54,345 nt of DNA from a bacterium (GTDB lineage Bacteria > Patescibacteriota > Microgenomatia > Daviesbacterales > UBA10151): the NCBI GenBank assembly GCA_021786105.1, contig JAJYNW010000003.1, positions 1-54,345 of the forward strand, read 5' to 3'. The notes below the pieces were generated by a model that saw nothing but the letters and a program-made list of their open reading frames with translations, searched no databases and was not told where the DNA came from. A program made the translations under genes and the position numbers. Positions 1 to 8,910 of the stretch are shown here, one piece after another (position 1 is the first letter of the stretch; every line of letters starts with the position of its first letter).

Positions 1-14
1 AATATTTTAGAATA

Positions 15-64
15 TTAATGGACAGTTCACCTTCTCTCAACAGGAGGTCCTGTCCATTAATTTT
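15..64 (+). terminator. Inverted repeat followed by a short T-run, upstream of the sensor kinase
   Basis: An exact 11-bp inverted repeat (TTAATGGACAG at 15-25, CTGTCCATTAA at 50-60) is followed by TTTT. It could end transcription from a gene left of the window. The 24-nt loop holds AGGAGG, a perfect Shine-Dalgarno core, and ACCT/AGGT can add an inner stem, so a leader RNA that hides a ribosome site is also possible. No start codon sits at a usable distance from that AGGAGG. Confidence 0.45.
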
Positions 65-112
65 GCCCATAAGCTACCCCTTAAATGCAAATTAGTTAAT
101 TTCCTGGAATAA

Positions 113-1639
113 GTGCAGGTGGGTCAGGCCACTAAAAATAAATTAGTGTTGACCAGCAAAATTGCTTCTGATACGCTGGATTATATGGGCAAAAAAATTC
201 TGCACCTAAAAGTTGCCTTCGTTATCGTCTTTGCAGCACTTTCGCCGACTGCTTTAGGATTATTTATCCACCTTACTCCCATCCTTTCCATTTTGGCAGC
301 AATAGTTTGCGCTATCTTATCAGCAATTTTTTTAATCTGGATTCTAAAACCGCTGGGGAAGTTTTCGGAAAGCGTAAGGGCGTTTTCCGATGGCAACCTA
401 AACCACCGGATTGATATCAGATCAGGTGATGAATTTGAGGACATGGGAAATTCGTTTAACACCTTAGCAGATAAACTCTCAAAAACGATTAACCAAACAG
501 CCAACGACCGAGATATTGCTATCTCAGAGAAAAATAGGTTTGATGAAATTCTCTCTTCTGTCATAGATGGTATTATTGCTTTGGATTTTAATAAAAATAT
601 TATTTTCTTAAATAAATCCGCACAGAATTTAACAGGTTATAGCAATACAGAAGTTTACGGTAAACCAGTAAACCAACTCATCCACTTTTTCTCAGACACC
701 GAAGACATCTTGCCTAAAACTTACTGCCAGGGAAATTTCAACCAAGGCGTTAAGCTTATCGGCAAAGACGGTAAACAAACTAAGATTAATTTAATAGCTA
801 CTCAAGTGGGCGGCCCTGTGCAAACTAATTTAAATTGTATTCTTATCCTTCACGACTTATCGCAGGAGGAAGAGCTGGAACAAATGAAACTGGATTTTGT
901 GTCTATGGCTTCACACGAGCTTAAAACACCTCTTACCAGTATTATTGGTTATCTTTCCGTATTTTTGGAGGAAAACAAAAGCCAATTACCAAAAGACGGT
1001 TCAGATCTTTTAGATAAAGCATTTATTGCTGCTCAACAACTTCAAACCTTAATTCAGAATTTATTAAATGTTAATAAGATTGAAAGAGAGCAATTATCTG
1101 TTTCCCCGGAGTCGGTTGATTATCTTCCCATACTTTTGAAAGCTATTGAGGACCTAAAAAATCAAGCTGCCCAGAAAAACATTAGTCTGAATTTAACCTC
1201 CCCAACTCAAACCCTGCCTAAAGTTATGGCTGACCCGATCCGCCTAGGTGAAGTTGTTACGAATTTAGTATCCAATGCTATAAACTATACTAACCCCGGC
1301 GGCCGAGTCGAAGTTTCTACCGCTATCTCTCCAGCTGAGGTTAAAACTACTGTTTCCGATACAGGTGTCGGCATACCTCCGGAAGCCATCCCTCATCTGT
1401 TTGGTAAATTCTTCCGGGTTTCCAATCAACTGCAAAAAGCCAGCAAAGGAACCGGCCTAGGTCTCTATATCACTAAATCCATTATCGAAAAGCTCCATGG
1501 TAAAATTTGGGTTGAGTCGGAAGTAGGAAAAGGCAGCAGCTTCTTCTATACTTTACCGATCGCACCACAAAACTCAAGCTTCCAAAACGAAGACAAATTT
1601 GTTGCCCAAGCCATACAAGCAGGGACTTTGAATTATTGA
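113..1639 (+). CDS. Membrane sensor histidine kinase (HAMP-PAS-HisKA-HATPase)
   Basis: Sensor kinase that autophosphorylates a histidine and passes the phosphate to a response regulator. Two hydrophobic segments lie at about residues 33-77 with almost no loop between them, so sensing is probably in the membrane or by the cytoplasmic PAS. A HAMP-like linker follows (about 78-130), then a PAS domain (about 140-255). The HisKA H-box reads SHELKTPLT. The ATPase part has the N-box (NLVSNAINY), G1 (DTGVGIP) and G2 (GTGLGLYI). The track start is GTG directly after a TAA; an ATG at 185 (MGKKILHLK) is an alternative and neither has a clear Shine-Dalgarno site. Two receiver proteins follow on the same strand after 29 nt and are the obvious partners. 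Kinase function is firm; the signal is unknown. Confidence 0.93.
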   Translation: MQVGQATKNKLVLTSKIASDTLDYMGKKILHLKVAFVIVFAALSPTALGLFIHLTPILSILAAIVCAILSAIFLIWILKPLGKFSESVRAFSDGNLNHRIDIRSGDEFEDMGNSFNTLADKLSKTINQTANDRDIAISEKNRFDEILSSVIDGIIALDFNKNIIFLNKSAQNLTGYSNTEVYGKPVNQLIHFFSDTEDILPKTYCQGNFNQGVKLIGKDGKQTKINLIATQVGGPVQTNLNCILILHDLSQEEELEQMKLDFVSMASHELKTPLTSIIGYLSVFLEENKSQLPKDGSDLLDKAFIAAQQLQTLIQNLLNVNKIEREQLSVSPESVDYLPILLKAIEDLKNQAAQKNISLNLTSPTQTLPKVMADPIRLGEVVTNLVSNAINYTNPGGRVEVSTAISPAEVKTTVSDTGVGIPPEAIPHLFGKFFRVSNQLQKASKGTGLGLYITKSIIEKLHGKIWVESEVGKGSSFFYTLPIAPQNSSFQNEDKFVAQAIQAGTLNY

Positions 1640-1668
1640 ATTTTTAATATACAATACAGTTAAACAAG

Positions 1669-2085
1669 ATGAATCCAACCGCTAAGAAAATTTTACTGGT
1701 TGAAGATGAAGACTTTATCCGGGACTTATACACCAGACAACTCACCAAAGCCGGCTTTTCAGTTAAAAGCGCAGTTGACGGACAATCTGGTTTAACTTCA
1801 CTAAAAAGCGAACCCTTTGACCTGCTGCTTTTGGATATCATGCTACCTGGTATGAATGGTTTACAGGTATTAAGAGAATTTAAAACCCAAAATCCAAATT
1901 CTCCAATGATCACTATACTTTTAACAAACTTAGGACAAGAAGCAGTCATCAAAGAAGGTTTTGAATTAGGAGCTCAGGCCTATCTAATCAAAGCCTCGTA
2001 TACCCCGGACCAGGTAGTCAACGAAGTTAAAAATGCCCTTTTCGGCGGTCAATTTACACCTGCCCCAAGCCCAACAGCCACATAA
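1669..2085 (+). CDS. Single-domain response regulator (CheY-like receiver), copy 1
   Basis: Stand-alone receiver of 138 residues with no DNA-binding output domain. The acidic pair is in LLVEDED (D13), the phospho-acceptor aspartate is D56 in LLLLDIMLPGMNG, the conserved Thr lies in ILLTNLG and the Lys in YLIKAS. The last 20 residues (FGGQFTPAPSPTAT) are a Pro/Thr-rich tail. It sits 29 nt after the sensor kinase and 7 nt before a near-identical second receiver. Without an output domain it probably acts by protein contact or in a phosphorelay. Confidence 0.93.
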   Translation: MNPTAKKILLVEDEDFIRDLYTRQLTKAGFSVKSAVDGQSGLTSLKSEPFDLLLLDIMLPGMNGLQVLREFKTQNPNSPMITILLTNLGQEAVIKEGFELGAQAYLIKASYTPDQVVNEVKNALFGGQFTPAPSPTAT

Positions 2086-2337
2086 TTAATTTATGAATGC
2101 CAAAGGCAAGAAAATACTGCTAGTTGAGGACGACGATCTTGCCAGAGAACTATACCTTCGACAACTCACCAAAGCCGGCTTTTCAGTTAAAACCGCAGCA
2201 GACGGAAAAGAAGCACTGGAAGAATTAAAAAGCGAACCCTTTGACCTGCTGCTTTTGGATATCATGCTACCTGGTATGAATGGTTTACAGGTATTAAGAG
2301 AATTTAAAACCCAAAATCCAAATTCTCCAATGATCAC
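1736..2337 (+). repeat. Tandem duplication shared by the two receiver genes
   Basis: Two blocks repeat at a constant offset of 424 nt. One of 33 nt lies at 1736-1768 and 2160-2192, and one of 112 nt at 1802-1913 and 2226-2337. Both are identical at the nucleotide level, while the flanking parts of the genes have clearly diverged at both DNA and protein level. This mosaic points to tandem duplication followed by local gene conversion rather than simple recent copying. Confidence 0.95.
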
Positions 2338-2473
2338 GGTTTTGCTCACCCAGTTAGGCCAGGAGAAAATTATTACAGAAGGACAGGTATTAGGAGCACG
2401 GGCTTGTTTGATGAAAACATCTCATACACCGGATCAAGTGGTAAATGAGGTAAAAACATATCTAAATGCCTAA
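2093..2473 (+). CDS. Single-domain response regulator (CheY-like receiver), copy 2
   Basis: Receiver of 126 residues and paralogue of the gene just upstream. It has the acidic pocket (LLVEDDD), the phospho-acceptor Asp in LLLLDIMLPGMNG, a Thr in VLLTQLG and the Lys in CLMKTS. It lacks the Pro-rich tail of copy 1. The central half is identical in DNA to copy 1, but the N-terminal helix 1 and the C-terminal helices, which usually set partner choice, differ. The pair may therefore share a kinase and differ in target. Confidence 0.92.
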   Translation: MNAKGKKILLVEDDDLARELYLRQLTKAGFSVKTAADGKEALEELKSEPFDLLLLDIMLPGMNGLQVLREFKTQNPNSPMITVLLTQLGQEKIITEGQVLGARACLMKTSHTPDQVVNEVKTYLNA

Positions 2474-2600
2474 AATAGGATATCCTATTTAATAAATTGA
2501 AGCACTGTTTGATCGGAGAAAATTAACAGAAAGCCGCATGATCACTGCTTTATATCTGGCAAAAAGATTTCCAGAAAAATAATTTAAATAAACAAAGTGT

Positions 2601-2621
2601 AAGCTTAATTAAGCTTTTTTT
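2601..2621 (+). terminator. Weak AT-rich terminator after the receiver genes
   Basis: The palindrome AAGCTTAATTAAGCTT is followed by five T on the plus strand. It overlaps the last codons of the minus-strand VanX-like gene, so part of the symmetry may be chance coding sequence. The preceding 2474-2600 shows no gene. Confidence 0.35.
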
Positions 2622-3717
2622 CTGTTGGTTTAATAATTTCTGCAATAGGAGACTTCGTATTTCTAATATCACCCACCTCCCTAACGCCTGTCTGGGCCGC
2701 CCCCATCGCAGGTGTAATAGGATATACCCCTAATTTTGTACCAATATCACCGCTAAATATCTTCACTGACCCCAACCAATGCTGACGGCGCATCATTTCA
2801 TGTTTAGAATTTTCGGGGGAAAGTTGGATTGCACCATATTCAGCATGATTTAAACCAGCTGTTTTTGCTCCCATTTGGGATTTTTTGGAATTGTAATGCC
2901 ACCATTCATCCTCATAAGGTTCAAAACCAGCTTCTGTCATTGTGTTATATAAAATTCTTCTATAACCTAAAGCTTCATGTTCTTCAGAGGTTAATTTTCT
3001 TTTAGTAGCAAGTTTTTCATAATAGTTAAGAGCAGCTTCCGGTCCTCCGTGATCAAAATTGGTGCCGAAATTTAAAAGCTGGATATTGGCCTCAATTAGA
3101 GCTATTTTTCGCATCTGTAGTTTATATACTTTTTCCCAATCTTTATTTCCTAACTTAGCTACTTCCTGATTAATTTGTTGCACCTCCTTCTCTATATTAG
3201 GGGGTAGTTTAAAGATTGCTGTATCTACAGAACCACCAGTGTTATGAGGAGAAGGACGATTTGGATCAGTTGATGGAATAGATACAAAAACTTGAGTTGC
3301 TTTAGATAATTCTTCATCAGTTAAATCCGGGTGCATTGTTTTCAGTTCATTTAAATAACCATCGTATAGAGACTGCTGAACTCTTAAAGTTCTATACGCA
3401 TCAAAAACAATTAAATACATTCCTGTTGGTAATAGTAACTGAGCTTTTTTAAGTTGTTGAGCTGCTTCCTGCCGAACAAACATTGTAACCAAACTCCCTT
3501 CTAAAGAACTGCTAGGATAAGGCGAGTCTTTTTTCTCACCAAAATAGATCGAATGGGTGAAGATTTCATCATTGCAGGAAAAAGGACCGAGCGGAACTAA
3601 AGGTTCACCGTTTTCTCTTAAGAAAACTTCCTTCCAACCAGTCATAGAAGGAAGCTCAATAGGAACTGGTCTGCTGGTTAAGTCTGGATTAAATTTTCTT
3701 TCTCCATCCAGATTCAT
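2605..3717 (-). CDS. D-alanyl-D-alanine dipeptidase-like (VanX / peptidase M15D)
   Basis: Zinc dipeptidase family that cleaves D-Ala-D-Ala, used in vancomycin resistance or to recycle cell-wall dipeptide. The family landmarks appear in order: FDAYRTLRVQQSLYD (arginine of the substrate pocket), SPHNTGGSVDTAIF with the zinc-binding SxHxxGxxVD pattern, GTNFD, and EWWHYN with the catalytic Glu and third zinc ligand His. At 370 residues it is longer than classical VanX (about 200), with an inserted helical stretch around residues 175-215 and a C-terminal extension of about 75 residues of unknown role. No signal peptide is visible, so it is probably cytoplasmic. There are no van regulatory genes nearby, so recycling or nutrition is more likely than resistance. 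Confidence 0.85.
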   Translation of the reverse strand: MNLDGERKFNPDLTSRPVPIELPSMTGWKEVFLRENGEPLVPLGPFSCNDEIFTHSIYFGEKKDSPYPSSSLEGSLVTMFVRQEAAQQLKKAQLLLPTGMYLIVFDAYRTLRVQQSLYDGYLNELKTMHPDLTDEELSKATQVFVSIPSTDPNRPSPHNTGGSVDTAIFKLPPNIEKEVQQINQEVAKLGNKDWEKVYKLQMRKIALIEANIQLLNFGTNFDHGGPEAALNYYEKLATKRKLTSEEHEALGYRRILYNTMTEAGFEPYEDEWWHYNSKKSQMGAKTAGLNHAEYGAIQLSPENSKHEMMRRQHWLGSVKIFSGDIGTKLGVYPITPAMGAAQTGVREVGDIRNTKSPIAEIIKPTEKKLN

Positions 3718-3735
3718 ACCTAAAGAATAACAAAT

Positions 3736-5742
3736 TTATCTGAGGAAAGGTACCAGCAGTAAAGCAACTATATTTACTACCTTAATCATTGGGTTAATAG
3801 CTGGACCCGCCGTATCCTTGTATGGGTCACCGACCGTGTCACCAGTGACTGCGGCTTTGTGGGCCTCGGAACCCTTGCCGCCAAACTTTCCGGATTCAAT
3901 ATATTTTTTGGCATTATCCCAAGCCGCTCCGCCGGTAGTCATGGACACCGCCACAAAAATCCCCGTCACAATTGACCCTACCAGCATCCCACCCAAAGCC
4001 ACCGGCCCTAAGACAAAACCAACAATGACCGGTGACAAAACCGGAATCAAAGCCGGCACCAGCATTTGTTTTTGAGCTGAAGCGGTCACGATATCAACAC
4101 ATTTGGCATAATCCGGTTTGGCGGTGCCTTCCATAATTCCTTTAATAGTTCTAAACTGTCGTCTGACTTCCTCCACCACTGACGCACCGGCTTTACCCAC
4201 TGCCTCCATAGCAAAGGACGCAAATAAGTAGGGTAAAGCGCCTCCGATAAAAAGACCGACCAAAACTTTGGGATCTGATAAGGAAAATGTCAATTCGTTC
4301 CCTCCGGCACTAAATTCTTGGGCATATGCCGAAAATAAAACCATGGCTGCCAAAGCAGCAGAACCAATGGCGTAACCTTTAGTTACCGCTTTGGTAGTAT
4401 TACCAACCGCATCCAAAGGATCAGTCACACCGCGAACTTTAGGAGGTAAATTAGCCATTTCAGCAATACCGCCGGCATTATCGGTAATCGGCCCAAAAGC
4501 ATCTATTGCCACTACAATCCCTGCCAAAGAAAGCATCGTTACGCCAGCCAGCGCTATTCCGTAAAGTCCGGCCAAAACAAAACTGACCATCACCGCCAAA
4601 GAAATTAAAATAATCGGCCACAAAGTTGAGCGCATCGATAAGGCCAAACCGGCAATAATATTGGTGGCGTGACCTGTTTTAGAAGCCAAAGCCAAATTCT
4701 GCACCGGCGCATATTGAGTACCGGTGTAATATTCAGTGATAACTACCATGCCTCCGGTTACCAATACTCCGATTAAGGCAGCCAGGTATAAATTCAAAAC
4801 CGGGTAAACGCCGTTATTTCCCATCAGTCCTGAGGCTACCGGATAAAACAAAACCGCACAGAGCACTGCAGTTACAATCATGCCCCTATATAGGGCCTTC
4901 ATAATATTTTTGCTGGTGAGCTTAACAAAAAACGATCCGATCACCGAAGCAAAAATTCCCATGGCTAAGATGAATAAGGGAAAAATTACTGCTGAATCAA
5001 AAGCCGGAAAAAGCAGCTGGCCTAAGATCATGGAAGCAATAGCCGTAACCACGTAAGTTTCAAAAATATCTGCCGCCATACCGGCGTCATCACCCACATT
5101 ATCACCCACATTATCCGCAATCACAGCCGGGTTTCTCGGATCATCCTCCGGTATTCCGGCTTCAATTTTACCCACCAAATCAGCTCCAACATCTGCTCCT
5201 TTGGTAAATATACCTCCGCCTAACCTGGCAAAAACAGAAATCAAAGAACCGCCAAACCCCAAACCAACCAAAGACTTTAAATCTCCGCCAGTGTATTGAA
5301 AGAAGCCGTAAACTGCTGCCAGCGCCAAACCCACTACCAAAAATCCTGTCACTGCCCCGCCTTTATATGCCAACCCAAAAGCCTCTGACAAACCTTTCTT
5401 GGCTTCCTGGGTTACTCTCACATTAGCTCTAACCGCCACACTCATGCCAATAAAACCAGCCAATCCCGAAAGCACTGCACCCACCAAGAATCCGATGGCA
5501 GTATTTTTACCTAAGACATAGAAGATTAAAGCGGCTAAAACAACCGCCACCAAAGCCACCACTTTATATTGTCTTTGCAAGTAAGCTGCAGCTCCCTCTT
5601 GAATCGCCGAGGCAATTTCCTGCATTTTTCCGTCTCCGGGGTCTTTTCGCAATATATCTACAATTAACCAAATACCATATCCCAGTGCCGCCACAACCGC
5701 AGCCCAAATTATTAAAGTTACATTATTTATTATGAAGTCCAT
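3736..5742 (-). CDS. hppA: Membrane-bound proton-pumping pyrophosphatase, K+-independent type
   Basis: Hydrolyses cytosolic pyrophosphate and pumps ions across the membrane. Its 668 residues are nearly all hydrophobic helices, matching the family's usual size and about 16 membrane spans. The PPi-site signature [20 protein letters not shown] followed by [18 protein letters not shown] is intact near residue 185. The sequence [17 protein letters not shown] near residue 450 carries Lys where K+-dependent enzymes have Ala; in this family that Lys marks the K+-independent, H+-pumping class. The carboxyl end keeps [22 protein letters not shown]. It is separated by 18 nt from the VanX-like gene downstream. 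It would turn biosynthetic pyrophosphate into proton motive force. Confidence 0.97.
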   Translation of the reverse strand: MDFIINNVTLIIWAAVVAALGYGIWLIVDILRKDPGDGKMQEIASAIQEGAAAYLQRQYKVVALVAVVLAALIFYVLGKNTAIGFLVGAVLSGLAGFIGMSVAVRANVRVTQEAKKGLSEAFGLAYKGGAVTGFLVVGLALAAVYGFFQYTGGDLKSLVGLGFGGSLISVFARLGGGIFTKGADVGADLVGKIEAGIPEDDPRNPAVIADNVGDNVGDDAGMAADIFETYVVTAIASMILGQLLFPAFDSAVIFPLFILAMGIFASVIGSFFVKLTSKNIMKALYRGMIVTAVLCAVLFYPVASGLMGNNGVYPVLNLYLAALIGVLVTGGMVVITEYYTGTQYAPVQNLALASKTGHATNIIAGLALSMRSTLWPIILISLAVMVSFVLAGLYGIALAGVTMLSLAGIVVAIDAFGPITDNAGGIAEMANLPPKVRGVTDPLDAVGNTTKAVTKGYAIGSAALAAMVLFSAYAQEFSAGGNELTFSLSDPKVLVGLFIGGALPYLFASFAMEAVGKAGASVVEEVRRQFRTIKGIMEGTAKPDYAKCVDIVTASAQKQMLVPALIPVLSPVIVGFVLGPVALGGMLVGSIVTGIFVAVSMTTGGAAWDNAKKYIESGKFGGKGSEAHKAAVTGDTVGDPYKDTAGPAINPMIKVVNIVALLLVPFLR

Positions 5743-5807
5743 GAAAATATAGGCGGCAGTTACTAGAATTTACACTAGAAGCTATTATTTAGTCAAGTGG
5801 ATGAATT

Positions 5808-8231
5808 TTAAGCCATGTAGGCAGGAGGGGGAGTCGGAACGGTTTTTCGGGCTTTGGGTTGAGGAGGTCTGATTAAAGCCACCTTCAAAACTTCGTCCAT
5901 GTGTTTGACAAAAACGAATTTCAAATCTTTTTGTACATAATCCGGAATATCTTCAATATCTTTCTCGTTATCTGCCGGGGCAATCACAGTTTTCACCCCC
6001 GCCCGGTGCGCCGCCAAAACCTTTTCTTTTAATCCGCCAATTTCCAAAACCCGTCCCCGCAAAGTTACCTCACCAGTCATTGCCACATCCTTTTTAACCG
6101 GAATCTTGGTAAAGGCAGAAACTATGGCGGTAGTTAAAGTAATACCAGCTGACGGTCCGTCTTTAGGAATAGCTCCCTCCGGCACATGAACGTGAACATC
6201 AACTTTTTGGAAAAAATTTTCCGGAAGTCCCAAACTTAACCAGTGCGACCTGACATAAGACATGGCAGCCTGCCCTGATTCCTTCATCACATCTCCCAAT
6301 TGCCCTGTTAATAGCAAATTGCCTTTACCCGGCATTAAAGTCACTTCAATAAACAGCACCTCTCCGCCGGCCTCAGTCACTGACAAACCAGTAACCATAC
6401 CGATTTCATCTTCCTTCTCAGCCAAAATCGGCAGGAATTTAATCGGACCCAGGAACTTATGCACATCAGCTGGTGTAATGGTAAATTTCTTCACCTCACC
6501 ATTACCTTCAGCAATTTTTCTGGCCACTTTCCTGATAACTGCTGACGCTTCCCTTTCTAAGCTTCTGACGCCTGCTTCCCTAGTGTATTCCCGGATGATT
6601 GAAGATACTGCTTCATCTCCAAACTCAATCTGGTTATCCTTTAAACCATGGTTTTGTACCTGTTTGGGAATTAAGAATTTTTTGGCGATATGAAATTTCT
6701 CATCTTCTGTATATCCCGGGTACCTAATAATTTCCAACCTGTCTCTTAAAGCCGCCGGAATGGTATCCAAAATATTAGCTGTCGTGATAAACATCGCATT
6801 GGAAAGATCATAAGGAACTTCCAGATAATGGTCGGAAAATCCTTCGTTTTGTTCCGGATCCAAAGCTTCCAAAAGCGCTGCCGAAGGATCACCCCGGTAA
6901 TCTGAACCGATTTTATCAATTTCATCCAGCATAAACACCGGGTTAGTAGCACCAGCCTGCTTAATCCCTTGGACTATTCTACCCGGCATGGAACCCACAT
7001 AAGTCCGCCTATGCCCTCTGATCTCTGCTTCATCCCGGATACCGCCTAAGGAAACTTTGACGAATTTGCGGCCTAAAGCTCTGGCAATAGATTTACCGAT
7101 GGAGGTTTTACCGGTTCCCGGCGGACCGACAAAACACAGGATCGGCCCTTTCATTTTGCCTGCTAGCTTGTAGACGGCCAAATATTCAATGATTCTTTCC
7201 TTAACCTTTTTTAAGCCATAGTGATCCGTATCTAAAATTCCTTCAGCTTTCTTCAAATCAACCCTGCCTTTCCTCTCCAACTTCCAGGGTAAATCCGTCA
7301 GCCATTCCAAATAATTCCTGATGTAACCCGCTTCCGGGTTATAAGAAGACATCTTAGCCAGTCTTGATAGCTCTTTTTTAGCCTTCTCCAATACCTCTTT
7401 CGGCATCCCGGCTTTTTTAATTTTGAGCTCAAATTCCCTGATTTCCTGGTGCTCTGCATCTGAACCGCCTAATTCTTCCTCTATGCTTTTCATCTGCTCC
7501 CGCAAAATTGCCTCTTTGGTCATCTTGGACACTCTTTCCTGAGTTTGTGAGGAAATTTTTTGGGAAATTTCTAAAATTCTGATCTCCTTGGCCAGAAGCT
7601 CTGACAGTCTTTGCAGCCTTTCCACTGCTGACACCATTTCCAGAATTTGCTGTTTATCGATAGTTTTAAAATCAATTGCCTGAGTAATGGAATTAACTAA
7701 TTGATTGGGATCATCAGAATAGGTAAACAGGGACCAATTGGCAATGTTGCTTTGATCAAAGAAAGGATTGCCGCCTAACTCCAAATAGCGCTTAACCTGT
7801 TCCCGGACAGTTCTAACCAAAGCCTCTGTCTGTTCGGTTTTCTCATAAAGGTCAGGAATTTCTTCTATTTCTGCCTCGAGATAGGCTTCTGTTTGAGTAA
7901 AATTCTTCAAAAATACCCGGCTTAATCCTTCTGCCTGCAAAGTGTACTCGCCCTCAGGATTCTTCACTACTCTTCTAATCAAACAAACCGTGCCGACCTT
8001 ATAAAGATCTTTCTCTGCCGGATCTTCAATCTTGCTGTTTTTTTGGGTCACAAAAACTATTAACTTATCAGAATTCCAGGCCGTATCTAAAGCCGCTTTG
8101 GATTTTGGCCGGCCGGAAATAATCGGAACTGAATTACCGGGAAAAATAACCGTATCGCGCAAAGGGCCAACTGGCATGGTTGGTTTCAGTTTTAGAGGTT
8201 CGCTTGTCAGAGGTTTCATAAAATCAGCCAT
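5808..8231 (-). CDS. lon: ATP-dependent protease La (LonA)
   Basis: Hexameric AAA+ protease that degrades misfolded and regulatory proteins in the cytoplasm. An N-terminal substrate domain (about 18-215) begins with [11 protein letters not shown]-type sequence. A coiled coil follows, then the AAA+ module with Walker [10 protein letters not shown] near residue 370 and Walker [11 protein letters not shown]. The C-terminal serine protease has the catalytic Ser in KDGPSAGIT near 694 and the Lys in [10 protein letters not shown] near 735. Length (807) is normal. The start MADFMKP fits the promoter and CIRCE operator directly upstream. A short Pro-rich tail (PTPPPAYMA) ends the protein. Confidence 0.98.
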   Translation of the reverse strand: MADFMKPLTSEPLKLKPTMPVGPLRDTVIFPGNSVPIISGRPKSKAALDTAWNSDKLIVFVTQKNSKIEDPAEKDLYKVGTVCLIRRVVKNPEGEYTLQAEGLSRVFLKNFTQTEAYLEAEIEEIPDLYEKTEQTEALVRTVREQVKRYLELGGNPFFDQSNIANWSLFTYSDDPNQLVNSITQAIDFKTIDKQQILEMVSAVERLQRLSELLAKEIRILEISQKISSQTQERVSKMTKEAILREQMKSIEEELGGSDAEHQEIREFELKIKKAGMPKEVLEKAKKELSRLAKMSSYNPEAGYIRNYLEWLTDLPWKLERKGRVDLKKAEGILDTDHYGLKKVKERIIEYLAVYKLAGKMKGPILCFVGPPGTGKTSIGKSIARALGRKFVKVSLGGIRDEAEIRGHRRTYVGSMPGRIVQGIKQAGATNPVFMLDEIDKIGSDYRGDPSAALLEALDPEQNEGFSDHYLEVPYDLSNAMFITTANILDTIPAALRDRLEIIRYPGYTEDEKFHIAKKFLIPKQVQNHGLKDNQIEFGDEAVSSIIREYTREAGVRSLEREASAVIRKVARKIAEGNGEVKKFTITPADVHKFLGPIKFLPILAEKEDEIGMVTGLSVTEAGGEVLFIEVTLMPGKGNLLLTGQLGDVMKESGQAAMSYVRSHWLSLGLPENFFQKVDVHVHVPEGAIPKDGPSAGITLTTAIVSAFTKIPVKKDVAMTGEVTLRGRVLEIGGLKEKVLAAHRAGVKTVIAPADNEKDIEDIPDYVQKDLKFVFVKHMDEVLKVALIRPPQPKARKTVPTPPPAYMA

Positions 8232-8237
8232 ATTTAT

Positions 8238-8264
8238 TTAGCAGTTTACAATCTCGAGTGCTAA
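8238..8264 (-). promoter_or_regulatory. CIRCE-like HrcA operator in the lon promoter
   Basis: Read on the minus strand, TTAGCACTC - 9 nt - AACTGCTAA matches the CIRCE consensus TTAGCACTC-N9-GAGTGCTAA at 16 of 18 arm positions. It lies 7 nt upstream of the lon ATG and overlaps the spacer and -10 of the putative promoter. HrcA bound here should repress lon until heat stress. Confidence 0.85.
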
Positions 8265-8271
8265 AAGTCAA
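8243..8271 (-). promoter_or_regulatory. Putative sigma-70 promoter of lon
   Basis: On the minus strand TTGACT (8266-8271) and TAAACT (8243-8248) are separated by 17 nt. The CIRCE palindrome overlaps most of this promoter. The 5' leader would be only about 5-10 nt. Confidence 0.65.
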
Positions 8272-8281
8272 GATCCCAAAA

Positions 8282-8815
8282 TCAATAATCTACACCCTTT
8301 TTTGCCAAAATTCCCTTTTCAAACGGGTGTTTAATCGGTTTCATTTCAGTTACCAAATCTGCCATATCAATCAGCTTCCTGGAAGCGTGATGACCGGTTA
8401 ATATTAAATCAAGATCCCGAGATTTTGCTTTGATTAGCCTCACAACCAGTTTTTGCGGCAACAGTCTGGAGGCAACTGCCCCGATTATTTCATCTGCTAC
8501 TACCACATCCCATTTTCCCGAAACTACTTCCTTATATAATTTTTCAAAAGTTTCTTTGGCAGCTTTTTTGTGTTCTTTTAAAGGCAATTTATCACCTAAA
8601 ATTTTGACAAACCCTTTACCGCCTTGGATAAATTTCACAAAAGGGGAGAGTTTTTTGACTCCTGCCACCTCACCAGTAAACCAAACCTTACCAAACTGAA
8701 CTATCAAACACCTTCTTTTGTAGCCTACAGCCCGCAGCACCAAACCTAAGGCCGCCGTGGTTTTCCCTTTTCCTTCACCAGTATAAACAATTACCAACCC
8801 CTTTTCCCCGCTCAT
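8282..8815 (-). CDS. cobO: Corrinoid (cobalamin) adenosyltransferase, CobO/BtuR family
   Basis: Transfers the adenosyl group of ATP to cob(I)alamin to make adenosylcobalamin. The P-loop unusual for this family is present as YTGEGKGKTTAALGL near the N-terminus, followed by QFGK, VVADEI and TGHHAS, all CobO/BtuR landmarks. The track begins at a TTG; the ATG two codons later (MSGEKGL) is the better start and is used here. It ends 50 nt before lon on the same strand. No other cobalamin gene is in view, but a B12-dependent ribonucleotide reductase is encoded 1.1 kb away, so the likely job is activating salvaged corrinoid for that enzyme. Confidence 0.93.
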   Translation of the reverse strand: MSGEKGLVIVYTGEGKGKTTAALGLVLRAVGYKRRCLIVQFGKVWFTGEVAGVKKLSPFVKFIQGGKGFVKILGDKLPLKEHKKAAKETFEKLYKEVVSGKWDVVVADEIIGAVASRLLPQKLVVRLIKAKSRDLDLILTGHHASRKLIDMADLVTEMKPIKHPFEKGILAKKGVDY

Positions 8816-8849
8816 AAGCAAATTTTACCAAAAACCCACTCCTCCATAC

Positions 8850-8878
8850 TTCCACCTCGGGGGTGGAGGGGTATTGAC
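8850..8878 (+). repeat. Left hairpin of the RAYT-type transposase unit
   Basis: Imperfect palindrome of 21 nt (CTTCCACC-TCGG-GGGTGGAGG) followed after one base by GTATTGA. The same arrangement recurs at 9563-9591 in the same orientation, on the other side of the transposase gene. Such paired hairpins are the usual substrates of Y1 (HUH) transposases. Confidence 0.75.
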
Positions 8879-8910
8879 ACCTCGGTAATTTTTACCTACT
8901 ATGATCTCAT

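Noticed and set aside
83-97. Four-codon leader ORF (ATG CAA ATT AGT TAA) upstream of the kinase
   Set aside because: Too short and without a spaced ribosome site to be supported.
181-564. 127-residue minus-strand ORF opposite the sensor kinase
   Set aside because: Antisense shadow of a gene with complete kinase motifs; its translation shows no domain.
1644-2349. Two minus-strand ORFs opposite the receiver genes with nearly identical sequence
   Set aside because: Both are mirror images of the duplicated receiver DNA, so their similarity only reflects that duplication.
6262-6693. 143-residue plus-strand ORF within lon
   Set aside because: Antisense to the Lon AAA+/protease region; low-complexity Ser/Thr/Pro composition and no ribosome site.
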